NCBI GenBank assembly: GCA_019113165.1
Contig: DXHV01000070.1
Location: forward strand, 1 to 63,248
Reading direction: 5' to 3'
Length of the DNA stretch: 63,248 nucleotides
Source of the DNA: Candidatus Desulfovibrio intestinipullorum
GTDB lineage: Bacteria; Desulfobacterota; Desulfovibrionia; Desulfovibrionales; Desulfovibrionaceae
The position numbers and the translations under genes are program-made. Below the pieces are notes generated by a model. The model saw only the letters and a program-made list of their open reading frames with translations. It ran no database searches and was not told where the DNA came from. This document shows positions 8,927-22,463 of the stretch, piece by piece. Position 1 is the first letter of the stretch. The number at the start of each line of letters is the position of its first letter.

Positions 8927-9512
8927 AGGATTACCTTCAGCGCGCAGATGCCCGGCAGGGAATCTGTGCACTGTACCTCCATGAATTCTGGTTGAAAAAA
9001 CGGAAACGCTTCAGGAGAAGCCGGTCTTTGGTGGGGACGCCCTGCACAGGACGTGCGCCACTGGGGGGCTGAAGCGGGACCGGGATGCCTGCAAAATCTG
9101 GCTGGCAGGACAGGCTAGTCTTTCTGCCAGAACGCCAGCCTAAGGGAGAAGGGATGCTTCTCACTGGTTTGTGTACATCCGTACACAGGGGATCTGTCAG
9201 CGCAGAAGCAAGAAGGTTCTGCGAAAGGAAATTTGGACGATGCAGGGAGGGCGGGAAGTCGAGATGTGCGTGGGCCTTTGCTGCAAACTAGCCGCAGTCG
9301 GGCAGGATCTCAAGACCTGCAACCCTCCGGGGCGGCAGGAGCTGGCGCCAGAAAGGCAGCTCAGAAAAGCATGGACGAAGAATGTGCTGAAAAGGATGTG
9401 CTCTTGATTGCCGCAGGAAAAATAGAACCGTATTTTGAAAATACCGTGACGGCGTTGGGGGCGGGACAGCTGAGTGCCGGAAAGGCACCGGGAAGGGAAG
9501 AATAGCAAAGAC
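8927..9512. other. Intergenic region upstream of pta
   Basis: Nearly 600 bp between pta and the end of por. Open frames here are short, lack ribosome binding sites and resemble no family I know. A small hairpin (GTGTACATCCGTACAC near 9172-9187) is visible. It must contain the pta promoter; no clear boxes were assigned. Confidence 0.4.
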
Positions 9513-9546
9513 AAGGGCGAGAGATGCATAGTGCGCCTCCCGCCCT
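9504..9546 (-). terminator. Possible terminator of por
   Basis: AAGGGCG at 9513-9519 pairs with CGCCCTT at 9540-9546 around an imperfect stem. On the minus strand the stem is followed by a short T-containing tract, and it lies 17 bases downstream of the por stop. Confidence 0.5.
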
Positions 9547-9562
9547 TGAATATCAGCGTATG

Positions 9563-13636
<4,074 letters not shown>

Positions 13637-13675
13637 AAAAAGCCGCACCGGGAAGGAAAAATTCCCGGTGCGGCT
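13637..13675 (-). terminator. Strong rho-independent terminator
   Basis: AGCCGCACCGGGAA at 13641-13654 pairs with TTCCCGGTGCGGCT at 13662-13675, a 14-bp perfect GC-rich stem. A-rich DNA at 13635-13640 reads as a T-run on the minus strand. It ends the selB/CoA-disulfide reductase transcript. Confidence 0.9.
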
Positions 13676-13746
13676 GCTGATTTCAGAAAGAGGCGACCCG
13701 GTCTATCAGTTGCCGACAACTGAAGAGACAGGGAAAGGGAACAAAA

Positions 13747-15456
13747 CTAGATGGAACCGCCAATCTTGAGAACGGCCTGCATGCCACCCATGGACTGCAC
13801 GACATCGGTGATGCCATGGCGAGCGAGCACGAGCAGGGCGTCGTAGCCGCGCAGGCCCGTGTTGCAGATGATGGCCACGGGGCGATCACCGGGCACTTCG
13901 TTCCAGCGGGTTTGAATGGCTTCCAGGGACAGGGCGTGCCAGTCGGGATGTTCGGCCTGCACGGCATCGCCGGCCTTCTGCGGACGGGCGTCGATGAAGA
14001 AATAGTTGTTGTTGTCGCGGTTCTTCCACAGTTCCAGGAATTCTTCGGGGGTGATGACCTTCATCCTGCCGCAGAGCACGTTGTCCGTGGCATTGGCCAC
14101 GGCATTGACCACGTCCATGGCGGCGGCAAAGGGCGGTGCATAGGAGACTTCCAGGTTGGAAATGTCGTCCACCGTGGGCCTGGCGTACTGCAGGACACCG
14201 GCCACGGCGTCTATGCGGGCCTTGAGGGAGTCGGGATCGCTGCAGCAGCCCTGCATGCCCAGGACGCGGCGGGTGCCCTTCTCGGCTACGAGCTCCAGGC
14301 TCATCATGCTCTTTTCGGGATAGAAGTGGGCCTTGTCCAGCTGTTCCACGCTGACACCCACGGCGTCGAAGCCTTCCCTGCGGGCCATTTCAGGGGTGAG
14401 ACCCACGCCGCAGAAGGACTTGTCGAAAAGCTTGACGGCCCAGGTGCCCACATAGCCCGGGAAGGTGGCGTTGCCGCCGGCCAGGTTGGTGCCGATAACG
14501 CGGCCCTGACGGTTGGCCATGCTGCCCAGGGGCAGGTAGCCCTGCTTGCCCGTGATCAGGTTCTTGATGGAGCAGCAGTCGCCGCCGGCATAGATGTCGG
14601 GATCGGAGGTCTGCATGTGCTCGTTCACCACGATGGCGCCGCGGCTGGTCACTTCCAGGCCGGCATTCTTCGCCAGTTCGCCGTTGGGCAGGAAGCCCGT
14701 GGAGTAGATGACCAGCTGGGCCTCTATTTCGCGCTTGTCCGTGACAACCCTGGTCACCTTGCCGCCCTCGCCTTCCATGCGCACGACCTTTTCGCTCGTG
14801 TAGACGCTGACGTTGTGGCTGCGCAGGTCATGGGCGGCCATCATGCTCAGGGTCTTGGAAAGGACACCAGGCAGGACCTGATCCATCATTTCCACGACGC
14901 TCACTTCGCAGCCCCACATGTCCGCCATGGCCACGGCTGCTTCCAGACCGATAAAGCCGCCGCCCACGACCACGGCGCTCTTCACGCTGCTGCCTTCCAT
15001 CTGCTTGCGGATGGCGTCGGCAGCTTCCAGCTTGGTGAGGGTGAAGACATTACCCAGATCGGCACCGGGCACGTCAGGCTTGCGGGGCGTGGCACCGGTG
15101 GCCAGAACCAGCTTGTCGTAGGGATAGGTCTGTTCCTCGCCGGTGGCCAGGTTGCGGGCCGTGACAGTCTTGGCCTGCCTGTCGATGGCAGTGACTCTAG
15201 TCATGGTCTTGACGGTAAAGCCCTTCATGTCCCTGAAGAATTCGGGATCGCGCAGGGTATGGTAGGGGGTGGAGCACAGATCCTTCACATTGGCGATGTC
15301 GCCGCCGACAAAATAGGGAATGCCGCATCCGCCGTAGGAAATGAGGGTGTTTTCATCAAAAAGGGTGACTTCCGTATCGGGAGCAAGACGCATGCAGCGG
15401 CAGGCTGCCTTGGGGCCAAGGGCAACACCACCCACAACGATAACTTTTTGAGCCAT
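13747..15456 (-). CDS. CoA-disulfide reductase-like flavoprotein fused to a rhodanese domain
   Basis: A 569-residue FAD/NAD(P)H pyridine nucleotide-disulfide oxidoreductase with a C-terminal rhodanese domain. The N-terminal FAD-binding motif is VIVVGGVALGPKAA; a single redox Cys lies at residue 44 in SYGGCGIPY, as in the CoA-disulfide reductase group. The NAD(P)H site is VVVGGGFIGLEAA and the second FAD motif is DIYAGGDCC. The rhodanese domain (about 465-569) carries its cysteine at about 531 in CNTGLRG. Known relatives reduce CoA-disulfide, CoA-persulfide or polysulfide, so it probably acts in cytoplasmic sulfane-sulfur handling. It starts 23 bp after selB ends, so the two are likely co-transcribed. 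The exact substrate cannot be read from sequence. Confidence 0.85.
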   Translation of the reverse strand: MAQKVIVVGGVALGPKAACRCMRLAPDTEVTLFDENTLISYGGCGIPYFVGGDIANVKDLCSTPYHTLRDPEFFRDMKGFTVKTMTRVTAIDRQAKTVTARNLATGEEQTYPYDKLVLATGATPRKPDVPGADLGNVFTLTKLEAADAIRKQMEGSSVKSAVVVGGGFIGLEAAVAMADMWGCEVSVVEMMDQVLPGVLSKTLSMMAAHDLRSHNVSVYTSEKVVRMEGEGGKVTRVVTDKREIEAQLVIYSTGFLPNGELAKNAGLEVTSRGAIVVNEHMQTSDPDIYAGGDCCSIKNLITGKQGYLPLGSMANRQGRVIGTNLAGGNATFPGYVGTWAVKLFDKSFCGVGLTPEMARREGFDAVGVSVEQLDKAHFYPEKSMMSLELVAEKGTRRVLGMQGCCSDPDSLKARIDAVAGVLQYARPTVDDISNLEVSYAPPFAAAMDVVNAVANATDNVLCGRMKVITPEEFLELWKNRDNNNYFFIDARPQKAGDAVQAEHPDWHALSLEAIQTRWNEVPGDRPVAIICNTGLRGYDALLVLARHGITDVVQSMGGMQAVLKIGGSI

Positions 15457-15479
15457 GACTGTTTCCTCTATGATGAAGG

Positions 15480-17417
15480 TTAGTGGCTGCGAAACTGACG
15501 TTTATCGCCAATTCGAACGGTTATTTTTTCCTGATCGAGATATTCGAGCAGGGCAATGAGATATTTTCTGGACAGGCCAAGGAGGGTCTTCAGGTCGGCC
15601 AGGGTCAGATCGTCATGCGTCTCGAACCACTGCCTGACCTTGCCGACGACCGTGTCAAAGTGTTCCCTGGCATAGAAGATGCCGTCGCGCATCCTGACAA
15701 GCTCGCCCTGGGCCACCAGCAGCTTGTAGATGCTCTGGGCTTCCTTTTCCGTGGCATGCACCCGATCCAGGGCATCCCTGAGATTGGGAGGCGTCAGGCC
15801 GCTTTCCGCGTACAGGCTGCGCAGAGCCTGGCAGATCTTCTGCTGGGCCGGGGAAAGGACAATGTTGTGGCCCGGCAGCTTGAGAAATTCTCCGCTGGCA
15901 AGGAGTCTGCCCTGGGCCAGCATGCTTTCCAGGACCCTTGCCACAAGCTTGGGGGCCAGGCCCTGGGACCAGCCGCTCTCAAGGGCCGTCCTGGCAAAGC
16001 CGGACTGCAGGGGGGACTTGTCGTGCAGCTCCTTCGCCCTGGCAAGACAGGCCTCGCAGAGCCTGTCAAAGGCCTGGGCTCCAATCCAGGCATTGCCTTC
16101 CCTGTCAAAGCACAGGGCCCTGTGCTTTGAGGAGAGCTGCTGCAGCGCCCTGTCCAGATGCCTGCGGGTCAGGCCGGAGAGCACATGCAGAAGGCTGTGC
16201 GAGGCCCCTTCCCTGTCGCGCAGGGCCAGGATGGTCTCCACGCGTTCCGCAGTCTCCTCCGGGGACTGCCTCTGCAGCAAATCGCAGAGGCGGCCAAGCA
16301 GCTGCAGCTTTTCGGCCCTTCCCGGGTCTTTTGCCCGCAGCAGCGGAGGCAGAGGAGAGACAATGGAGCCGCCGGCCACGGCCCGCAGGGGAGAAGAGGC
16401 CCTGAGCACGCAGCGGTCACCGGCCACGGCGACCGCAGGCGTGGCAAAGCGCAGCTCAGCCAGGGCGCTTTCTCCCGGCTTCAGTTCCTGGCGGTCAAAG
16501 AAGACGACCCGTGCCAGGCTTTCCAGGGTGCCGTGATGGAAGTGCAGCTCCGTGCGGTTGCGCAGCTGCATGGGCGAACTCTTGAGGCAGTCAAGGTGTA
16601 CAATCCAGCGATCCGAGGGAAAGAGGGTGCCAGGCAGGGCCAGCACGTCGCCCCTGTGGATGTCGGCCACATCCAGTCCCTGCAGATTGGCGGCACAGCG
16701 TTCGCCGGCCCGGGCTTCTTCCGTGGGCTCCTCGTGACGCTGCAGGGTCCGGACATGGGTGGCCAGGCCCCGGGGCATGATGACGGCATCCCTGTCTCGT
16801 TCTATGCGGCCCGAAATGATCGTGCCCGTCACAATGGTGCCAAAGCCCCTGAGGGAAAAGATTCTGTCCACGGGCAGGCGGAAGAGATCCGTTCTGTTCT
16901 GGCCTGGCAGATTGTGCACCATGGAGGCAATGGTGGCGCGCACCTCCTCAAGCCCCTGGCCGCTGACAGCCGAGGCCGGGAGAATGGGGCAGCCCTCGAG
17001 AAAGGTGTCCTGCAGGAAGTTCGCCACGTCCTCGGTGACAAGGTGCAGCCAGTCCTCGTCCACAAGATCGCACTTGTTCAGGACCACAAAGCCCTGGCGT
17101 ATGCCCAGCAGGGAGCAGATATCCAGGTGCTCCCTTGTCTGCGGCATGACGCCCTCGTCTGCGGCAATGACCAGCATGACCAGATCAATGCCTGCGGCAC
17201 CGGCCACCATGTTCTTCACAAAGCGTTCGTGTCCGGGCACATCCACGATGCCCAGACGCTGGCCGTCGGGCAGATCTAGCCAGGCAAAGCCCAGCTCGAT
17301 GGTAATCCCGCGTTTTTTCTCTTCGTCAAGGCGATCGCAGTTGATGCCTGTGAGAGCCCTGATAAGGGAAGTCTTGCCGTGATCGATGTGACCGGCAGTG
17401 CCGAGAATGAAGGACAT
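15480..17417 (-). CDS. selB: Selenocysteine-specific translation elongation factor
   Basis: SelB delivers Sec-tRNA to UGA codons followed by a SECIS hairpin. The N-terminal GTPase domain has [10 protein letters not shown] (P-loop), [15 protein letters not shown] (switch I), DVPGHERFV and NKCD, with the SelB-type spacing rather than that of EF-Tu. Two beta-barrel domains follow, and the C-terminal ~250 residues form the winged-helix repeats that bind SECIS RNA. About 645 residues from ATG 17417; an upstream in-frame extension has no good ribosome binding site. Its presence implies the organism makes selenoproteins, such as formate dehydrogenase or hydrogenase, encoded elsewhere. It is followed by the CoA-disulfide reductase-rhodanese gene. 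Confidence 0.95.
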   Translation of the reverse strand: MSFILGTAGHIDHGKTSLIRALTGINCDRLDEEKKRGITIELGFAWLDLPDGQRLGIVDVPGHERFVKNMVAGAAGIDLVMLVIAADEGVMPQTREHLDICSLLGIRQGFVVLNKCDLVDEDWLHLVTEDVANFLQDTFLEGCPILPASAVSGQGLEEVRATIASMVHNLPGQNRTDLFRLPVDRIFSLRGFGTIVTGTIISGRIERDRDAVIMPRGLATHVRTLQRHEEPTEEARAGERCAANLQGLDVADIHRGDVLALPGTLFPSDRWIVHLDCLKSSPMQLRNRTELHFHHGTLESLARVVFFDRQELKPGESALAELRFATPAVAVAGDRCVLRASSPLRAVAGGSIVSPLPPLLRAKDPGRAEKLQLLGRLCDLLQRQSPEETAERVETILALRDREGASHSLLHVLSGLTRRHLDRALQQLSSKHRALCFDREGNAWIGAQAFDRLCEACLARAKELHDKSPLQSGFARTALESGWSQGLAPKLVARVLESMLAQGRLLASGEFLKLPGHNIVLSPAQQKICQALRSLYAESGLTPPNLRDALDRVHATEKEAQSIYKLLVAQGELVRMRDGIFYAREHFDTVVGKVRQWFETHDDLTLADLKTLLGLSRKYLIALLEYLDQEKITVRIGDKRQFRSH

Positions 17418-17661
17418 GAGAACTCCGGACAAAGGCAGCTGATGCAGGAGCCGGCGAGGGGATCTCCCTGTTCGGATTTTGAAGCTGCACTGGAAAGAAA
17501 TCAATGAATGCTAGCGCGAAATGAAGCTTTTGGCAATGAAGAAGCCTCACAGCCTGGAAGTCTTCCTGCATAAAATGCGGACAACAAAAGATCAGTGCCC
17601 GAAAAAAAGAGGCGCTTCAGGTGGCAATTGTGAAGCAAATCGCTATTGAAGTACGTATTTC

Positions 17662-18513
17662 TCAGCACAGCTCACACAGCCATTTTTCGGCAGCGTCAAT
17701 AAGCGCCTTGGGGGTTGAGGCCCCTGCGGTCAGGCCGATGGTTTGCTTGCCCTGAAACACGTCCCTGTCCAGTTCGCGGATGTCTTCCACATGGTAAGTG
17801 GCAATGCCGCATTCGGCAGCCAGGGAAGCCAGGCGTCTGGTATTGCCGCTCTGCTTGCCGCCCACCACGACCATGGCGTCCACGTCGGCCGCAATGGCAC
17901 GGGCTTCCTTCTGGCGTTCGTCAGTGGCATCGCAGATGGTGGCCAGCACGGTGAGGTGGGGCAGCTGTTCGGCAAGGTAGCTGCGGATGCTGGCAAAGAC
18001 CGAGGCGTTCTGAGTGGTCTGCGAGGCAAGCACCCAGGACTGGGCGGGGTCAAGCTCAAGCTCCTGCAGTGCCTGCAGGTCGGGGAAGACAAAGTTTCTG
18101 CTGTGCGCGTAGGAGATGAGTCCGCGCACCTCGGGGTGGTCCGCTTCGCCGAAGAGCAGGAGGGAGGAACCGTCTGAGGTTGCTTCGGCAATGGAGAGCT
18201 GGGCCTTCTTGACCCTGGGACAGGTGGCATCAATGATGGTGGCCCCGCTGGCGCGCAGCGTGGCTTCGACCTGCTGGGTGATGCCGTGGGCACGTATGAC
18301 CACAATGTCGTTGCCGGTCACGCTGTCAAAGTTCTGCAGGCAGGTGACCCCCAGGGCCTCGTAGTCTGCCAGGACCTGCGGATTGTGGATGATGGGACCC
18401 AGGGTGCAGATGCGTCTGCTGCCGGGGTTTTTCCTGATGGCATTGTCCAGTGTGCGCAGGGCGAGACTGACACCCATGCAGAAACCGGCCGTTTTGGCTC
18501 GTCTGACATTCAT
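17662..18513 (-). CDS. ispH: 4-Hydroxy-3-methylbut-2-enyl diphosphate reductase
   Basis: Last step of the MEP isoprenoid pathway: reduces HMBPP to isopentenyl and dimethylallyl diphosphate with a [4Fe-4S] cluster. The three cluster cysteines are in GFCMGV (residue 12), DATCPRVKK and TICDATDERQ. Conserved substrate histidines are in IIHNPQV and RAHGI. The tail TAGASTPKALI matches the family. About 283 residues from ATG 18513, which GGGAGG precedes at a good distance; a start four codons upstream is possible. It stands 240 bp from selB and 120 bp from dus on the same strand. Confidence 0.95.
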   Translation of the reverse strand: MNVRRAKTAGFCMGVSLALRTLDNAIRKNPGSRRICTLGPIIHNPQVLADYEALGVTCLQNFDSVTGNDIVVIRAHGITQQVEATLRASGATIIDATCPRVKKAQLSIAEATSDGSSLLLFGEADHPEVRGLISYAHSRNFVFPDLQALQELELDPAQSWVLASQTTQNASVFASIRSYLAEQLPHLTVLATICDATDERQKEARAIAADVDAMVVVGGKQSGNTRRLASLAAECGIATYHVEDIRELDRDVFQGKQTIGLTAGASTPKALIDAAEKWLCELC

Positions 18514-18633
18514 TGTGCCTCCCAAGAAGAAGCGGATCGGTTGAGAAGGGAAGGAAGGGAACAGGGGAACAGGAAGGACAGGAAGATCATGCAGCTGCGA
18601 GCAGGAGAAGAGAGCATGTCCAGCCGCCGCTTT

Positions 18634-19668
18634 TCAGGCAGTGACGTCCCCTGCCTGTTCCGTGTCCTCGTGCAGCAGAAATTCTTCCAGAAGTTTGTCC
18701 AGCTCCGCAAAGCTGCGGCACTGACAGAGCTGCTGGCGGAGCCTGCGTATGCCGGGAAAGGTGCGCACATAGCGTGGCACAATGCTGCGCAGCCTGAACA
18801 GGGCATGTTCCTCGTCGTCATACTGGCTGATGAGGCTCATGTGGCGCTCAATCATGTGCTTGAGGTCGCTGCGGCTGTGCTCGGGCAGGGGCTGCCCCTG
18901 CACAAGGGCCAGGTGATCTTCGAAGATGGCCGGATTGGTCAGGGCGCCGCGGCCGTACATGACGCCGTCCACGTGCGTTTCCCTCAGGCAGCGCACGGCA
19001 TCTTCGGCCGTGAACAGATCGCCCGAGGCCAGAACGGGGATGTCCAGGGCTTCCCTGGCCCTGGCCAGTTCTTCCCAGCGGGCCGTGCCGGAAAAACCCT
19101 GCCTGGCCGTGCGCGGATGCAGGGTGATGAGGCCTGCACCGGCATCCTGCAGCCGCAGAGCAAGATCGAGCCAGGGACAGGAGTCCTCGGTCAGCCCCAG
19201 GCGCAGCTTGAAGCTGACGTGTCCCGGCTCTGCCTCGGCAATCATGGCCCTGGCACAGGCCAGGGCATTGTCCAGATCCCTGAACATGGCCGAACCGGCG
19301 CCCTGGCGGGCGACCTTGGGCACGGAGCAGCCCATGTTGAGATCGAACCAGGCAAAGCCCTTTTCCCTGAGCGTGTGCACGGCCCGGCCCAGCACCTCTG
19401 CCTCGGCGCCGAAGAGCTGCACGACCAGGGGCGTGTCCTCGGGCACGGTGGCCAGCACCCGCCAGGTATTGTTGCCGCCAAAGTCCAGTCCCTTGGCACT
19501 GACCATTTCCGTGACGCAGCAGGCGGCGCCGTATTCGCGGCACAGGGCCCTGAAGGGCAGATCACTGTAGCCTGCCAGGGGCGCAAGCCAGGGCTTGTCG
19601 GGGCCTATGGGCAGTCTTTCGGGCTGCGGGGCCACGGTCTGGGGAAAGGTCTGGGCATGGTGGGTCAT
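18634..19668 (-). CDS. dus: tRNA-dihydrouridine synthase
   Basis: An FMN- and NADPH-dependent enzyme that reduces uridines in the tRNA D-loop. The TIM-barrel begins with APLAGYSDLPFRALCREYGA; the catalytic Cys is in NMGCSVPKVARQGAGSA. FMN-binding stretches FKLRLG, ITLHPRTARQGFSG and VLASGDLF, then GVMYGRGALTNPAIF, are all present. About 344 residues from ATG 19668, with GGAG suitably upstream; another ATG seven codons earlier is possible. The 5' leader directly abuts a relic of an IS605-type right end. The subfamily is not assigned; bacterial DusB is most likely. Confidence 0.9.
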   Translation of the reverse strand: MTHHAQTFPQTVAPQPERLPIGPDKPWLAPLAGYSDLPFRALCREYGAACCVTEMVSAKGLDFGGNNTWRVLATVPEDTPLVVQLFGAEAEVLGRAVHTLREKGFAWFDLNMGCSVPKVARQGAGSAMFRDLDNALACARAMIAEAEPGHVSFKLRLGLTEDSCPWLDLALRLQDAGAGLITLHPRTARQGFSGTARWEELARAREALDIPVLASGDLFTAEDAVRCLRETHVDGVMYGRGALTNPAIFEDHLALVQGQPLPEHSRSDLKHMIERHMSLISQYDDEEHALFRLRSIVPRYVRTFPGIRRLRQQLCQCRSFAELDKLLEEFLLHEDTEQAGDVTA

Positions 19669-19689
19669 GAAATACTCCGTGATTGACAT

Positions 19690-19805
19690 CCTCCCCTGCT
19701 TACGCAGGGGGATTCCCTACTGCGTTGCTGACCTTGCGGTCAGTCGCTTCGACGGGTTCCTGCTGGACGGCTTGTGCCGACTCACTTTTCGGCGCGTCTG
19801 ATAAT
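19690..19805 (-). pseudogene. Relic of a TnpB (IS200/IS605) C-terminus and right-end hairpin
   Basis: On the minus strand a frame ends SESAQAVQQEPVEATDRK, then VSNAVGNPPA and TAA (complement of 19700-19702). This is the characteristic low-complexity tail of IS605-family TnpB proteins. It runs into the hairpin CCCCTGCTTACGCAGGGG (19693-19710), the usual right-end fold, and then the first bases of the dus leader. The rest of the element is absent, so only about 110 bp of the 3' end survives. In intact elements this part also encodes the 3' end of the guide (omega) RNA. Confidence 0.65.
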
Positions 19806-20043
19806 GCGGCCTGTAGAAGCAGGCAGAAGGCCTTGGCACGCGGCCATGGCAAACAGGGCCCTTTTGCACGGGGGCACAGGGTCCGAAGGACAGAAACGTG
19901 AGGGACAGGAAGAGCTGGGGTGCGCAGAAGGCGGACACGCGCATTGCGGTGTCTGCCTTCCTTGCTCTACCCTCTTTGCGAGTCAAGGAAAAGTATGGCA
20001 GACTTCCTTCTGCAAAAAAGAAAGGGGAACAGTTTTCAGGAAC

Positions 20044-21369
20044 ATGCACTGGCAGAACGTACAAGAGCGGCTTGAACATGGCCAAGCCCGCACATGGCTT
20101 GCAGGGGCCCTCCTGGGCCTTGCAGGAGTGGCCGTGCTGAGCTCTGCCCTCGTCCCGGAAGACCGCAAGGCAGAAGAGGATCGTTCACCACACAAGGCGG
20201 CACAAGGGGTGATGCAGAAGGCGGAAGGCCCTGCTTCGGCCTCCTGGCTGCGCTCGCGGGTGGAGTACTGGCAGCAGTCTGGCATAGAGTCCTGGTATGT
20301 GGAAAAGGTACGCCCCTTTGTACCGGCCATGGAGCAGGAGCGGTCGGCCCTTGGCAGCCTGTGCGTCCGCGCTCCGGTGGAAGATATGAGTCACAGCCAG
20401 GCCCTGGCCTCGAACATGCACCCCATTCCCCTGCTCGACGATCGCGGCCAGTGGGATCTTGTGGGCTATCAGTCCGGCTCCCGGGGCGAGCAGCTGACCC
20501 TGCAGGGCTATCCCGTGCGCTGGCTGCAGGGTGCCGCAGTCCCTGTCTACGAACAGATGCAGGCGCGCAGCAACAGACTTTCGGAGCCAAGGAAGCCCTT
20601 TTCCTACGTCATCAGAGCCAGAGGCCTGGGCCTGAAGGGGCCCATTCTCCGCTATGCCGCAACAGTGCAGAAATACGCCAGACATTATCGTATTCCGGCC
20701 CCCCTGCTCTTTGCAGTCATGCAGGTGGAAAGCGGCGGCAGGCAGGAAGCGGTGAGCGCACGCAATGCCGTGGGGCTCATGCAGGTGCAGCCGCAGACCG
20801 CAGGCCTTGAGGTGCACCGCTACCTCAGCCGCCGAGAGGAGACCGGAAAGGCTCTGTCAGGAAACGCAGGACATGCGCAGGGAGCCTCAGCTCAGGGAAC
20901 GCCTGCTGCGGGGCCGGGGAGCGCGGCCCAAGAAGAGCCTGTGGGCCCTGCCAGTCCCGCCTGCCCTGTAACTCCTGCCCCGGGAACAGAGAAAGGAACA
21001 GGAAAAGGGGCGGCTCAGGCTGCTGGCAGTGCGCCGTCAGGCACGGACCTGCATCATGTGCTCTCCGAACCGGAACGCAACATCTTCTACGGCGCAAGCT
21101 ACCTGCATCTGCTGGACAAGACGTACTTCGGGAAGGTCCGGGACAGGGAGACGCGTCTTTTGTGTGTGGTTACGGCATACAATACAGGTCCGGGCCGTCT
21201 GCAGAGACTTTTTGCACAAGATCCGAAAAAATCACTTGAAATTATCAATTCCTATACGGCAAATGGTCTGTATGAAGAGATAAGAACACGTTTGTTCCAA
21301 GAAAAAACATACAGCTATATTGATAAGGTCATTACACTGATGCATCAGTATGAGAGAATGGGCTACTGA
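20044..21369 (+). CDS. Lytic transglycosylase (SLT domain), membrane-anchored
   Basis: Cleaves peptidoglycan glycan strands with formation of 1,6-anhydro ends. A 441-residue protein: a short cytoplasmic N-terminus, a hydrophobic segment at about 18-36, a region resembling the MltC N-domain, and a C-terminal SLT domain. The catalytic Glu is about residue 229 in MQVESGG, followed by NAVGLMQVQPQTAG; later blocks are NIFYGASYLHLL and AYNTGPGRL. Between them, residues ~264-334 are a Pro/Ala/Gly-rich stretch that interrupts the catalytic fold and is not usual for the family. ATG 20044 is preceded by AGGA and leaves the membrane segment near the N-terminus; the frame is open further upstream. Confidence 0.85.
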   Translation: MHWQNVQERLEHGQARTWLAGALLGLAGVAVLSSALVPEDRKAEEDRSPHKAAQGVMQKAEGPASASWLRSRVEYWQQSGIESWYVEKVRPFVPAMEQERSALGSLCVRAPVEDMSHSQALASNMHPIPLLDDRGQWDLVGYQSGSRGEQLTLQGYPVRWLQGAAVPVYEQMQARSNRLSEPRKPFSYVIRARGLGLKGPILRYAATVQKYARHYRIPAPLLFAVMQVESGGRQEAVSARNAVGLMQVQPQTAGLEVHRYLSRREETGKALSGNAGHAQGASAQGTPAAGPGSAAQEEPVGPASPACPVTPAPGTEKGTGKGAAQAAGSAPSGTDLHHVLSEPERNIFYGASYLHLLDKTYFGKVRDRETRLLCVVTAYNTGPGRLQRLFAQDPKKSLEIINSYTANGLYEEIRTRLFQEKTYSYIDKVITLMHQYERMGY

Positions 21370-21502
21370 GAGGACAGAGACAGGAAACCAGCTGCTCCGG
21401 GCCTTGCGAAAAAAAACTTGAAGCCTGTCATCAAACTACGTATAAACCGGCAAGCACTCACAGAAAAATCCAGCAGGGCCCTGCCCTGCACGAGGTCTTT
21501 TT

Positions 21503-22117
21503 ATGAACCGTTTCTTACTTCTTCCGCTTCTTGCCCTGTGCCTGCTGACGGGTGCCTGCCTGTCCGATGCCCAGGTGAAGAACGATGTGGCCGTCGTGGA
21601 TATCGGTCGCCTGATCCGCGACAGTGAGCCCGGCAAGGCCGCACAGGCTTTCCTGGAAGGCATTCAGAAGGATTTCAACGACAAGCTGGCTGCCCAGCAG
21701 GAAAAAGTCCAGAAGAACCAGGAAGACAAGCAGGCCATGCAGACGCTTGAGACCATGTACGTGAGCATGCAGCAGCGTATGCAGACCGAAGAGCAGAATG
21801 CGACCAATGTCCTGATTGAGCAGATTCTGCAGACGGTCAAGAATTTCCGCCAGCAGAAGAACTACAAGGTCATTGTGCGTACCGAGGCCCTTCTGGACTA
21901 CGATCCTGCCTGTGACGTGACCAGTCTGGTTCTTGACGAAGTGAACAAGCTCAAGATCGACTTCAAGCCCGTGACGGGCGAACAGGCTCTGCCCGGACAG
22001 GGTGCAGCCGCCGAATCCGAGCCTGCTGCCGAACCTGCAGCAGAACCCGCAGCCGAACAGGCCGCCGAACCTGCTGCCGAGCAGACTGCCAAGCCCGCAG
22101 CCGAGCCTGCCAAGTAG
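21503..22117 (+). CDS. OmpH/Skp-like lipoprotein
   Basis: A 204-residue envelope protein. The N-terminus is a lipoprotein signal (LLPLLALCLLTGAC, acylated Cys at 19). After AVVDIGRLIRDSEPGKAA, the Skp/OmpH start, comes a long helical Gln/Lys/Glu-rich part (about 55-110) expected to form the coiled-coil arms, then a short beta segment (YKVIVRTEALLDYDP). The last ~35 residues are repeats of Ala-Ala-Glu-Pro type. Skp proteins bind unfolded outer-membrane proteins; this one would be tethered to a membrane. Start ATG 21503 after a weak purine stretch. A clear terminator follows. Confidence 0.8.
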   Translation: MNRFLLLPLLALCLLTGACLSDAQVKNDVAVVDIGRLIRDSEPGKAAQAFLEGIQKDFNDKLAAQQEKVQKNQEDKQAMQTLETMYVSMQQRMQTEEQNATNVLIEQILQTVKNFRQQKNYKVIVRTEALLDYDPACDVTSLVLDEVNKLKIDFKPVTGEQALPGQGAAAESEPAAEPAAEPAAEQAAEPAAEQTAKPAAEPAK

Positions 22118-22174
22118 CCTGAAAGACACTGACGGGCATTCCTGCCTCTGCAGGCAGCCCGAAATCTGGAAAAT

Positions 22175-22210
22175 CCCCGGATCCGCATCAAAGAGGATCC
22201 GGGGTTTTTT
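22175..22210 (+). terminator. Rho-independent terminator of the OmpH-like gene
   Basis: CCCCGGATCC at 22175-22184 pairs with GGATCCGGGG at 22195-22204, followed by six T. Confidence 0.9.
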
Positions 22211-22393
22211 CGTCTGTCTGCCTGCCAGTCATCGGGCAGTTTTTTCAGCACTTCTGACCGCCCTTCTGGCAGCCCTTGCGGCAGTGAGCCGGGCAGATGA
22301 TCAGGACAGCTCCGGGGCACAGTGGCCAGACAGGCACTGCAGACAGATCATGCAGAGGTGATGCAGGCAGGCGACTGGGGCGTCCATGCAAAA

Positions 22394-22425
22394 CTGCCGG
22401 GCCCTGTTTCTGCAGGGTCCGGCAG
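22394..22425 (-). terminator. Probable cydAB terminator, separated from cydB by a repeat
   Basis: CTGCCGG at 22394-22400 pairs with CCGGCAG at 22419-22425, with more pairing inside. On the minus strand the stem is followed by TTTTG. It lies about 135 bp beyond the cydB stop, with the 100-bp repeat in between. The rest of 22211-22463 shows nothing else. Confidence 0.5.
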
Positions 22426-22463
22426 CAAGGGAAGTCCGGTCGGGGACCGGCAGTCATGGTCTG

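Noticed and set aside
5525-8995. 1156-codon open frame on the plus strand
   Set aside because: It lies antisense to ackA and pta, both unmistakable; its protein is a His/Gly/Val-rich shadow of GC-rich codon use.
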